NCBI GenBank assembly: GCA_013368315.1
Contig: JAACJM010000250.1
Coordinates: forward strand, 54,075 to 118,074
Direction of reading: 5' to 3'
Source: Tetrapyrgos nigripes
Lineage: Eukaryota > Basidiomycota > Agaricomycetes > Agaricales > Campanellaceae
DNA length: 64,000 bases
Made by a program: the position numbers and the translations under genes. The notes under the pieces are model-generated. The model was not told the origin of the DNA. It saw nothing but the letters and a program-made list of their open reading frames with translations, and made no database searches. Of the stretch, positions 1-9,961 are shown in pieces. The first letter of the stretch is position 1. Every line of letters starts with the position of its first letter.

Positions 1-1440
1 TGGTCGACTCTGCTTTTTGAGAAGACGATTAATTGTTTCAAGCTGTACATGAAATCAGAAATTGAGTACGAATTCGATTGCGAGAAATAACAAAAAGTTT
101 TTTCACCGACCTTCTCATCTTCCAACTTTTTCTCTGAAAGATTCTTCCTCTTTCTTGCATTTTCTTCCTTCCTCAGTGCGATTTCCGTCTCGTTCAGTAC
201 TTTCTTCTTGTTTTTGGTGGTAGAAAGGGACTGCACGTCAACGAGTTCGGTATCTAAGACAGACAAGACAGAAAAAAATGAGCAAGCAAAAGAATAATAG
301 TACAAAAAATTTACTCACCTAAAGATACGTGCCCTGGGTCAACAGCATTAGCCAGCGCTGCCTGTCTGGCCGTTAGCTTCTTCCCAGCTCCCGCGGCTGA
401 GCCAGAAGCACCGCCGTCCATATCGTCATCCTCTTCGCCTTCGCCTTCAACTTCTTGTTCCTCTTCTTCAACATCAACTTCCTCCTCTCCTTCATCTTCC
501 TCACCATCAACATCAACTTCATCCTCGCCTTCGTCGTCTTGAGATTCTGGACCTTCTTGCTCCGAGGAAGAGTCCATATCTGTAAGCATATTAGTTGGAA
601 CAAAGAGAAGCTGCATCCTAAGGACTCAAGGAATCACCTTGTATCCTTCTTCTTGATCTAACAGCTGCACTCCTCTTTGTTGTCGCGCCTTTCGCCCTTG
701 TACGACCCTGTGGTACATCCTCGCTCTCTACTCCAGGTGTCGGCGTAGCTGAAGTCGAACCTGGAGCTTGAGGAAGTTTGAGTGTAATCTTTAACCTTGG
801 CTGACGAGGAGTAAGCGGCTTTCGAGAAGATTTTGGCGACTGAGACGTCGCTTGAGGCTGTTGCCCGCGAACAGCTCTACGACGAGTAGATGACTGAGGT
901 GTATTAACAGCAGCTTTTCCTTTGCCTTTTGGAGTAGCCTTTGATTTCACGGGTGAGACGTCATTGTCGTATTCTTCTTCTGGATCCTCGGCCTGTATTA
1001 TTATTACAGTGAGAACGGAATGGAAAGAAGCGGGTTTTTACATGTCTCCTTACCGAATCTTCATCAATGTCCATGTCGGCCTCCTCTTCGTCGGCGTCAT
1101 CGGCGTCTTCAGCATCTTCGCCTTCGCTGTCCTGAGGCAGCGCTCTGGCCTTTCCTTTTCCCTTGTTTGCTTTTCCATCTGTACCTTTCTTGTCTCCCTT
1201 CTTCTTTCCCTTGCCCTTTGTTTTCTCGACATCGGCTTCGCCACTAGACAGAGGTTCCTCATCCTCTAGTTCTTCTTCCGAGCTCGTAGACGAAGGGTCT
1301 ACATAGTTTGGCTTGGCAGCGTTGGAAGCAGCGCGACTCCTGAGTTGCATATCGCTAGACCTGTTCGAAGAGTATGCGTGAAGAGATGATGAGAGAGATG
1401 GTTTAAGTTGTTTGGCGTGGGCATCTGCGGGAGTGTTCAT
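1..1440 (-). CDS. IES2: INO80 chromatin-remodelling complex subunit B (Ies2-like), 3' end cut by window
   Basis: The product is probably the Ies2/INO80B subunit, a nuclear activator of the INO80 nucleosome-remodelling ATPase. The N-terminal two thirds is low-complexity: an acidic Ser/Glu/Asp stretch, a basic Lys/Gly stretch, a Pro/Ser/Thr-rich part and a second run of about 45 acidic residues. The diagnostic part is C-terminal. The motif KKLTARQAALANA is followed by a Lys/Arg/Glu-rich helix (ALRKEENARKRKNLSEKKL) and, after an intron near 44-111, by LETINRLLKKQS at the window edge. This is the PAPA-1-like region of the family. At least four introns are needed to join the pieces (around 250-320, 600-650, 950-1060 and 44-111). 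The ATG at 1440 is chosen because upstream codons look non-coding; an ATG at 1350 (MQLRSR) is an alternative. The end of the gene lies outside the window. Family call fairly sure, start unsure. Confidence 0.72.
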
Positions 1441-2591
1441 CTGACGCGTGGATCCGAGTTGTAATGTTGGTAACTGACGGTAAAAAAGTCTCCAAGAGGT
1501 GTCGAAGTGACGGTTTTGGTAGTGGTTCAAATAAATCCAAACATTCGCCTCCTTGTACCTGACTTTCTGGACTTTCTTTTCCTCTCTCTTTCTTCTGTCC
1601 TTAACAGCTGGGATCTATGCTGTGCCACTGTGAAGGCCCCAAATCTGGGCCTCCGGTCTTCTATTGCTGGTTTCGGTTCGTAATCGGACTTATTCTCCCG
1701 GAATTGATGGAATTGTAGCCAAATATGGCATCTGTTAACGCGTTCTTTGCGGTGCCAGCGGTCTTTTGGGAATGCAAACGCAATACCCACTGAATCGGTC
1801 TGATCTTTACCGCCCAGGCTTGCGCGTCAATGCAATTATAGCTATTTGCAAAATTCATGACACTTGCCAGATCGATCAAGTCATCAGAAAATAAAATGAA
1901 AAAAAGACTTCGTCGTTCTTGTGGTCTTGGACTACTCTGGATCGGGTCTTGCTCCAATCCCTTGCCATGTATGGACCGCTACTTTCTTTTTGTAGGAGGA
2001 GCACGGCCAAACAATATCATGAAGTCCAACGAAAAACGACAAATTTTCTTCTTCTTTCTTTTTCTGAATACTTCCGCAGGGCCGCAAGTGTCGTGAATTA
2101 TGCAAATAGCTGTAACCTGTCCCCGAAGTAGTAAGCATCATTTATGATACGCTGAACAGCAATCAACGATGGGATGCACGAAGAGCAAGTAGCCAGGAAA
2201 GTTTCTCTGGGGCCTCTCGCTGAAGTTACATTTATATTACCGCTTAGCCTCGTACTTGGGAGAATCAGAATGGACTCTTTGTAATTGTAACTCATCCCAA
2301 TATTCTGGTTGCCACAGCAGGAGCCAAGCCGCGTAACACTGTAACGATAGCTACTCCGACGAGATCCGCAGCTCCGCCATAGCACTTACTGAGATCAACT
2401 CTTGGAAAACTGCAGTCCTTTGACGGGCTTGCATAGCTACCCTTTAACTACCCTTCGTTCAGCTCGCAGTAACGGCATAAGATGCCTTATTCTCTTCCTA
2501 TCCGTCTTCCGGGTGTGGAATGATATCCGTGTAAAAATTATGACATACATACATCCAAGAAAGTGCCGCAGCTGCAATAGTTCATGTCCAC
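1441..2591. other. Intergenic, no gene seen; holds a fold-back repeat
   Basis: About 1.15 kb between the INO80-subunit start and the acyl-CoA ligase stop. Open frames here are short, lack family features and do not continue through plausible introns. The only structure I see is the inverted repeat at 1838-2114, listed separately. Confidence 0.6.
1838..2114. repeat. Fold-back (MITE-like) element with long imperfect terminal inverted repeats
   Basis: The left arm (about 1838-1914) contains AGCTATTTGCAAAATTCATG followed by ACACTTG. The right arm (about 2037-2114), read on the opposite strand, gives AGCTATTTGCATAATTCACG and ACACTTG. Similarity continues inward through an A-rich stretch (TCAGAAAA...) to TCGTCG/TTGTCG, so the arms are about 75 nt. 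No coding capacity is seen. I could not settle a target-site duplication. A non-autonomous DNA transposon is the likeliest reading. Confidence 0.5.
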
Positions 2592-5260
2592 TCATAGCTT
2601 CGCCACCACCTTTCTCAGCTCAGTTTTCAAAATCTTTCCCGTCGAGGTTTTCTAAACGTCCAATGCATCAATCAGCAGGCCGAAAACAACAATGAAAGAA
2701 AGAAACATCCAAACTCACAGGCAACTCCCCAACAACCCTCACCCACTCCGGACACGCAAAACCAGGTAACCTCTTCCTCGCATGTGCCTTTAAATCCTTC
2801 TCAAACTCCCTCTCTCCCTTCTCGCCTCTCCACTTTCCCGCATGCTGAGGATGTAAAATCACAAACGCCATAGGTCGTTCTCCCCATTTGACATGAGACC
2901 GAGCGATGACGGATACCTCGAGGACGTGTGGGTGGGAAGCGAGTTCTTGTTCGATGGCTAGGGAGGAGGCGTTCTGTGTAAATAACGGGGTTAGTTTTCC
3001 ATTACCACTAGATGAGAAGAGGATGCTGTGCTGGGTGGGGTAGTGGGGTAGTATGTAGGAGTACTGACCTCGCCACCAGAAATAATAATATCCTTACTCC
3101 GATCCATAATCGCCACCGCTCCATCAGGATGCCAAACCGCCAAGTCACCAGAACGGAAATAACCACCCTGGAAAGCTTTTGAAGTAGCTTCTGGGTCGCG
3201 GAAATACTGTAATGAATCAGTGATATGGAACGAGGAGGATCCGGAGTATATGAGCAAGATATATAAGTATACGTGAAAGACTACCAACCAACCAACTCCA
3301 CTCACCTCCCGCATAACCAAATTCCCTCTCGTCACAATCTCTCCAATCGTCGTACCATCCTTCGGTACGTCGACCAGCTTCCCACCTGCATTGGTAGTCT
3401 TCTCGTCGTCCTCTCGATATACCACTCTCACATCACCAGCGGTAGAAAAGTAATGTCCTTGTCTTGCTATTTTCTTTGACCTTTCTTCAAGGGACATTGA
3501 GCTCCATGAGGGATGAGTGTAACTTCGAGTAAAGGGACCGTAGGTTTCACTGCGGGAAAGGAAAAGGTTGGGTTAAAGTTGAGTACCAGCCCAGGCCAAT
3601 GAAGGGTAGAGGTAAAGGTAAACAAAACTACGCACGTCAACCCATAAACATGAACGGGAGTGATCCCAATCTTCTCCAACGACCCAATCAAATGAGCAGT
3701 TGGAGCAGCGCCAGCAATGATAGCTGAGATAGGTTGTGGTGGTTTCTTCGCTGCGGGGTCGTTGACTATACCAATCTGGAGCCAAAAAGAAAGAAAAAAA
3801 ACCGCGGCCGATGATGTGATTCAGTAAACCGAAAAGAAGTCAGTCGTTGACGTGAATCTCACCTGAACAGTAGGCGCTCCACAATAATGTGTAACACCCG
3901 ACCCCAAGAAGTGTTTCCATATCTTGGGATAGTCCACAGACCTAAGCGTAATCTGGGATGCCAAGGAAAAGGTAATAGCCCAAGGGTACGTCCATCCAGC
4001 GGCGTGGAACATTGGGAGGAGCCAGAGGTAGACGGAGTCCTTGGACATCCTGTGAAACAAAGATGTAAAGCATAAGAATAAGAATAAGAATAAGAATAGA
4101 CTCAATCTGAGTAAGAGCTTGAGTTACACACCTGGCATCTGAAGAATTCCCAACTGCAGCGAGGTAGCTTCCGCGTAACGTTGTCAGAACGCCCTTGGGC
4201 TAAAAAACGTGTTAAGACTCTCTCTTCAAGTAGAGGTACTATAGGATACCCTTCCAGTCGTCCCAGACCTGAGGAAGAATGACGTACACCAATCAATCCC
4301 ATCTGAGACAAATAGCATACCCACAATTGAGCACTTACGTATAGCAAAGAAGACACCCAGCATTCTCATCCACCTCGACATCCAACCCTTGCCATCCTCT
4401 TTCCTGACTAAACCTCCGTCCCTCACTCAGGAACGTTTCATATGGATCTCCGACACGACCGGTGTCGTTTGAGACGATGACAGGTATTTTGGTACCCTTG
4501 ACGAGATGGACGTATTCGTGGTCCACTAGGATAAGACGTGATTGGCTGTGTTCTATTGACGGGAAAGTGTGGTAAGAAGCGAATAAGACAAGACACCCTG
4601 TATGCAAAAACGCAACGCAACGCACCGAGGATATACTCGACTTCATGATGTTGGAGACGGGTATTTATTGGACAGACAATGATGCGTGCGGCAAGAGCAC
4701 CTTCAGCAGGATTTATGAGCACGAAGCGAAAATTGGGGTCGAATGGGCTGAACACGCAACACGCAACACGCACCTTGCAGCGCATCAGCAATCATAGGGG
4801 AATTGGGAGCAATAATCGCGAGGGTTTCTCCAGGTTTGAAACCAAATTTCTTTAAAGCATAGGCAAAGTTTTGTACGCGTTGGGTCCTGTAAACGCGTAA
4901 GAGGACCTTGGCAGTGAGACAATACACCTCGAAAGACCATTAATTATGAGACGCACCAGACTCCATACGAGTAAAAGACAGGACTCGGACCCTCAGGTGA
5001 AGACAGAGCAAGTTTGTCTGGGTATATTTCTGCAGCACGCAGAAGAAAAGTTACAGGGTTCTACATATAAGTACGGTCGTCAGGTGCCCGAAGGTAAAAA
5101 ATCTCAAAGAAGCACATCTGGTTGATATGATACACACCAAAGGATGTATGTGAACTGGCATTCCTGGTGGAATACTGAACTTGAGGACTGCATTGGGAGG
5201 TGGTATAGATTCTGGCGTGGGCCTGAAGGATTTGAAGGCAGAAGTGTTCACGAAAGACAT
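2592..5260 (-). CDS. AMP-dependent acyl-CoA synthetase/ligase with peroxisomal PTS1 (AKL)
   Basis: An adenylate-forming enzyme that would activate a carboxylic acid with ATP and then join it to CoA. It starts MSFVNTSAFKSF and is spread over about ten exons. Landmarks in order are AAEIYPDKLAL; KPGETLAIIAPNSP; CPINTRL..HEVEYIL; the P-loop-like SGTTGR, split by an intron from PKGVLTTLRGSYLA; WLLPMFHAAGWTYPW; GAAPTAHLI; the A5 motif as VYGLTETYGP; A7 as YFRSGDLAVWHPDG; the hinge DRSKDIIISGGE; and the A10 lysine in KTSTGKILK. The last three residues before the TGA at 2592-2594 are AKL, a canonical PTS1, so the enzyme probably works in peroxisomes. Size (about 570 residues) suits the plant AAE/short- and medium-chain acyl-activating group. 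Substrate cannot be read from sequence. One intron carries an (AATAAG)n microsatellite. Confidence 0.87.
4072..4098. repeat. (AATAAG)n microsatellite in an intron
   Basis: Four to five tandem AATAAG units inside an intron of the acyl-CoA ligase gene. Confidence 0.8.
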
Positions 5261-5539
5261 AATAATGGTGGGTGGAAAAGTAAACCCTGGGCTAAGACTT
5301 TGACCTGGGGAATCCGGAGCACCCCGCCGGACCCCGCATCCTCGTATCACGCGTGCGTCATGGGGCCATTGAGTTCATGACACCTCCATTGGGAATGAGA
5401 GTGCATCACAAGAATTAAAGAGGAGCAGGAGGAGGAGTGTATTACCCGGCCTAGAACGTCGGTCGCTTTGTTTACATATCTCACGAGCAGAGAGAGAAAA
5501 GATATCAAATTACAACAGAGAAAACGATACAAAGTCCTC

Positions 5540-6902
5540 CTAATCTTCCTCGTCACTTCCATATTCACCAAGTCCTAGCCCAGCTTGAGTCGGAGGCGGC
5601 GCAGCTCTAGGCTTGCTGGCCCCTACCGGAGTACCTCCATTCCTTTGCCTAATCTCAGCAAAGTACTTCAATCCTTCTAAGGTGTCTGCACTAAGCAGAC
5701 CCTTTGGCTTCGCCGACTCCTCCTGCTCAAAGGGGACTTCTGGTTCTGGAGACACATCTTCAGGACCCTCAATCCTTCGCCTTTTCGAACCACGCTCTTC
5801 CTCCTCCATAACGATATTACCATCCTCATCCAATTCATCCCCTTCCTCTAGAGCCCGTATACTCCTCATAGCATCGACAAACCGAGGGTCCATGTTTTCC
5901 TGAATAGCCTTTTGGCCAATTTCCTCTAACCGCCTCTTTTCGTTCACCTTGGACACAGGATTCGGGTCCTCAGTCGCCCACCGTACGTTGAGAATCTCGT
6001 CGTTGTCAAGCGATTGGCAAGCCATGGCTTCCTTGGCAAACTGAGCGTGTAGCTCAGACTTGTATGTGACGAAAGCGACAGAGCGGTATTGCAGGACTTT
6101 GACGGCCCATCCCGTCTCTGAGTCATCTATCATAAAAGGAGACGCGTCAGCAGTTCCCAGCCAAATGAAACCCAACGAAACGTACCTTTTTCAATCTCTC
6201 CAAACTCCTTAAAATGTCTCCTCACGACCTCCTCTGTCTCCAGACCCGTTCCCGTCTCCTTAATTCTTCCAACATACAGCGTCCTATTCTGCCTATTAAA
6301 ACTCCCAACACCACCCATATCATCTCTGTAGTCGGCAAATTTGTCTCTCGCGAAACAATCTTTCGAACTATCTGGCAGAGCTGTCTCGGGTTCTGGTAGA
6401 CAGTGTCGATACTCGCATTCCCAGCCGTATGGACAACATCCACGAGAGAAGAAGAGACAACAGTACTTGTTGCCGGTGGTATTGGCACGAGTTATACCAG
6501 CGTCACGTTTAATGTTGCAGCGGGTCTGTGATTTGGTTTTACTGTAGAAAAATGAAAAATGAAAAAGTCAGTCAAATCAGAATCCAAAGCGTAAAAGACA
6601 AGAGCTGTAAAACGTACTTTGAATAACTATCCTCTCTGTCTCCACCAGCCCATTTATTGTACCAGATATCTGAAAGCAAGCAAGAAAGGAAAGGGAACAG
6701 TCAGTCAGCATGCCTCGAGACCCATACACCAAAAGTCCAGTCCAAACTCACTATATTCCTTCCCAGTCTGAGGCGTCTCCTGTTTCTCCACATCTCCAGG
6801 CTTAACCTGCTTTCTTGCAGGCCTGGTCATGTACTTTTTCACCTTCTTGACAGATGCAGCGGGAACGACAGCCGTTTCGGTTTCTGTTCCATTTGAAGCC
6901 AT
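5540..6902 (-). CDS. CWC2: Pre-mRNA-splicing factor Cwc2 (RBM22-like)
   Basis: An NTC-related splicing factor that in yeast contacts U6 snRNA and helps hold the catalytic core of the spliceosome. Reading from the ATG at 6902 gives MASNGTETETAVVPAAS, a basic lead, then NIWYNKWAGGDRED of the Torus domain. The CCCH finger is CCLFFSRGCCPYGWECEYRH (C-x8-C-x5-C-x3-H). Next comes an RRM, with RNP2 as TLYVGRI and RNP1 near YRSVAFVTYKSE, then NVRWATEDPNP. The C-terminal tail is acidic and ends LGLGEYGSDEED. Several short introns are needed between 6130 and 6860. Domain order and length match the fungal family, and nothing looks broken. The next gene upstream in this direction is more than 1 kb away. 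Confidence 0.93.
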
Positions 6903-7379
6903 TTTTCGTGTAAATTTGGACAAGAGTTATTGAAAGAAGGAGGGTTTCTGCAGCAAAGATTTTAGAAGGTTGATAGGTCCCGAGACTAATGGCAAGGGAG
7001 AACGCAGTGCTGAGTGAACTTGAAGGGCGGTGTGTGTGTGTGACTGTCACACATTGTGACATATGAACCCTCTCCTCAACGCGTAGCGTACAGATAAAGC
7101 ACCTTGGCACTGGCTGAGTTACAGTATATGGCGTTCCAGTAGATGAATATGGAGCTACCACTGAAAAGAGCACTGCTCGCTGATTCCCGTCCGAAACTGG
7201 AAACTGGAAACTGGAAAGGTACGTACTCCCCGCTTTACTAAAAAGGTTGGACAGCACTTTGAGACGCACTTCAAGATCGACCATACCAAAGACGTTGCTT
7301 AGGACTTTTGCATTGACGACCAATTCGCAGATTCATGGCTTGTGTGGAGGCTAAACGGAGAAAACCCCAAAGATAGACA
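6903..7379. other. Upstream region of cwc2; no other gene seen
   Basis: Likely 5' UTR and promoter of cwc2, with a short GTGTGTGTGTGT run near 7030 beside two TGTGACA-type repeats. No open frame here shows a recognisable domain. Confidence 0.5.
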
Positions 7380-7835
7380 TGTACACTCTGTCTGACTCTG
7401 GAGTGTCTACGTCTGGAACCTCCGAGAAATCTTTCTTACTCTCGGGGGTATGGGTTGACAGGTGCATCACATCATTCACTGTGTGTTTTGCGTACAGAGC
7501 TGATATATCTCAGTCTTACAGATGACGATGCATACTTGTCCCGAAGCCGTTCAGGCTAGCTAGTAGGAGAGATCAAGATGATGATGAATGAAGACAAGAT
7601 TGACAGAGACCGCCCTGAGCGGTCAAACAAGGCTATCGCACATCGAGTCGAGTGCGTATAACCGTGTGATTGACCCAATCTGCTTTGCTAACAAGTGAGG
7701 GCTATGTAGGCTGGGAGAGGAGCAACTTGAGCAAGATTGTTCATAGTGCATCTTCTTTGACATCAAACATATCCGAACACTTGCTACCTTTGTTTTTCAA
7801 AATCGATCAGTAGATGAGCAAGAACGGCCATAAAG
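7380..7835 (+). pseudogene. Degenerate DUF7918-family gene fragment
   Basis: This stretch is a decayed copy of the two intact genes downstream. About 7415-7485 matches the end of their second exon (CTCCGAGAAATC...ACAGGTGCAT against CTCCGAAAAACC...ACAGGTGCGT). About 7530-7560 matches the exon that starts with Asp-Asp-Asp (ACGATGCATACTTG). GAGCGGTCAAACAA and CACATCGAGTCG at 7616-7652 match the third-exon end in both paralogues, and CTGGGAGAGGAGCAA near 7710 matches the exon after it. Frames are broken, the N-terminal exon is absent or unrecognisable, and the C-terminal module is missing. Decay by mutation is the simplest reading. The copy shows that the local array once held at least three members. 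Confidence 0.65.
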
Positions 7836-8244
7836 TCACACTTCCTCTCACAAAGTCCCCTATCAGAAACTTTACGTGCTAAAGGCGTAGCACTGACCAC
7901 CTTCTCTAATGAACTCGCGTGCTGTTGGCAAGACTTTGTTCAGGCCTTCAGTGACAGTGATGATAAAGCGGCAGCGACGACTCAATCGTAGCTTGTAGGC
8001 AAGTCATACTAGGATGAAGCTGACTTTGGATTCACGTTTGTTGGGTTTTTTGGACTGGTAAAGCGGCCGGCGAAAAAAAACTGAAAAACGAAAAAGGCTT
8101 TGGCACTGTGTTAGTACTGTGGCACTCGGCCTGTCGCTGTGTGTCTTTGTTGTCCAAGTTTCACTTTGTCGCGTCGCGTCTTCTTCAGACTTCCACTACC
8201 ACCACTTATACCACTCTACTCCGCATTTTATCCCGTGTTTGAAG
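7836..8244. other. Intergenic, promoter side of the first DUF7918 gene
   Basis: About 410 nt between the relic and the ATG of the next gene. No coding signal is seen. An A-rich tract near 8075-8092 and pyrimidine-rich sequence just before the ATG are compatible with a fungal promoter. Confidence 0.4.
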
Positions 8245-9658
8245 ATGAAGCTTCCTGATTTTGACGCCTGGGTCACAGCAGACGACGTGCCACTAGCCGA
8301 ATACAAAATCACGATGGCAGAAAAGAAGGTTTCTTGCTGGATTCCTTCTGAGGTTGGAAAGGTGCGCGCTTGGGAAACTTGTCGTAGTAGATATGCTTCT
8401 AGCGGTTCAAAGTACATATTAAGGTCAAGCGACCATTAATGCGTAACTTTGCCTCGTATATGTATCTTGATGGCCAACTTGAATATGCACGCGCAGTTAT
8501 TATTGATGCAAATGGAACTTCGGAAATTTACAACCTCAGTGGATTGCTTGTTTCTGAAACAAGCGAGAGGCCCTTTGTTTTCCAAAGCGCAGAAAGCACC
8601 GGTTAGTCCTCCATCATGATTGTGGCCTGAGACTTACTTTCTTTTCAGACGACGATGCATATCTCGCTCATGAAGCAAATCTTGGCGAAATCAAGGTGAT
8701 CATTAAGGAAGTCATTATTGGCGCTGCGATACCGGTACCAAAGCCAACATTTGTTCCCCAAGCTAAAATCCACGAGCGGTCAAACAAAGCTATTAAACAC
8801 CAGATAGGGTATGCATAATCTCGAATGGATCTCACCAGCATGAGTTTGACTGACCCGGCGCAGGCTTGGGGCTGTAGAAACGATACCGATTCAAGATTAT
8901 TTTGCACTGGAAGTAGTCAGGGATATTGGGACTTATGTTTTCAGATACAGGCCCATTGGTGTGTCTTACTTGTTCCTTGGCTGTTCTCGCTGTTGAGAGC
9001 TTCCCTTCTTTGAAAAAGATTTTCTACGCGCCAACAGTGTAGTGCCACCCTTGCCATTACATTCGGAAACCAAGAAAAGTGCTTCTCCAGACGGTCCCTC
9101 GACATTTCAGAAGCAAGCGATGGTGAGGACCATGAGAAAAAAATTGCAGCTCTGGAGGTTTGTTTCTCAGTAGTGTTAGTCGTGTCCATACTGGAGCTCA
9201 TGAATATGGCTTATTAGATCCAATTAGCTGCATTAAGGAAAAAAACTGTAAAGAGGATCAAACAGGAGCCCAAAGATGCCATCATCCCATCTCAATCTGC
9301 TCTGCGACTTCTACATCCTTCGGGTCTAACTACAAACGGCTCTGTTCAGGCTGTCCAAGTTACATTTCCCCCTCCGCGAGATGTTCAGGCAATGCCTTTC
9401 GAGGCCATCATACCTTCCAGTGGTCCTATAGTCAACGTCCCAATTGCCGAGTTTGCTGAGCAATTCAAGAACGATGTCGACGAGGAGATTATAACGAAAT
9501 TAGTGGGAAGTGGATACAAGAAGATTAGGACGCTTCGTCGTCTCACAACGGAGAAGCTGCAGAGGATGGGTCTATCTGATGGCCAAGTGGATACCCTTTT
9601 GGATGCGGTCGGCGACTTTGTCGAAGGGTATGATGATATTAATTACCACGTAGAGTAG
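8245..9658 (+). CDS. DUF7918-family protein, tandem copy 1
   Basis: Function unknown; the family is common in basidiomycetes. The N-terminal part shows the family pattern: MKLPDFDAWVTADDVPLAEY, then CWIPSEVGK, then after a 41-nt intron FKVHIKVKRP, YMYLDGQL and RPFVFQSA. Later exons give DDDAYLAHEANLGEIKVII, HERSNKAIKHQIG and FRYRPI. A Lys/Glu-rich linker follows (DGEDHEKKIAALE, IQLAALRKK, RIKQEPK). The C-terminal module of about 85 residues begins MPFEAIIPSSGP and contains DEEIITKLVGSGYKKIRTLR, RRLTTEKLQRMGLSDGQVD; it is likely helical and is shared with copy 2. One point is doubtful. Between DFLRAN (about 9025) and the linker the frame changes. A 38-nt GT-AG intron at about 9038-9075 would fix this, but it is very short, so a frameshift is possible. 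Confidence 0.68.
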
Positions 9659-9961
9659 GGTACGAGGTCCTTGTCTACCCCGACGTCTGGACTGGCTTTT
9701 TGGTGCATACACGTCATAGTGACGTGTATTTTTATTGTACATAAGTAACGCTCTCATCTACATACAATAAGACTACAGTACTTCGTAATGTAGTATATTA
9801 CTATTAGCATTACTTCTCCAGTGGAGCTCAGAGTCATGTAAGCCGCGTAGTTTATCACTAGTAATATCAGTGCTAACTTTGACAGACTTTGACGCGTGAT
9901 CGAATGTTGACTTCCACCACAACTACCCCTTTTAGCCCTTTTGCTTTCCAGTTTTCTACGG
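9659..9961. other. Spacer between the two tandem DUF7918 genes
   Basis: An AT-rich 300-nt spacer, probably 3' UTR of copy 1 and promoter of copy 2. No further gene is seen. Confidence 0.5.

Noticed and set aside
455..661. Plus-strand hydrophobic open frame opposite the acidic repeats of the INO80 subunit
   Set aside because: It is the complement of Glu/Asp codons, which always reads as Leu/Phe/Ile-rich.
8119..8244. Earlier ATG at 8119 for DUF7918 copy 1
   Set aside because: The paralogue starts MKHLDIEAW, aligned with MKLPDFDAW at 8245; the upstream extension is Cys/Val-rich, unlike the family.
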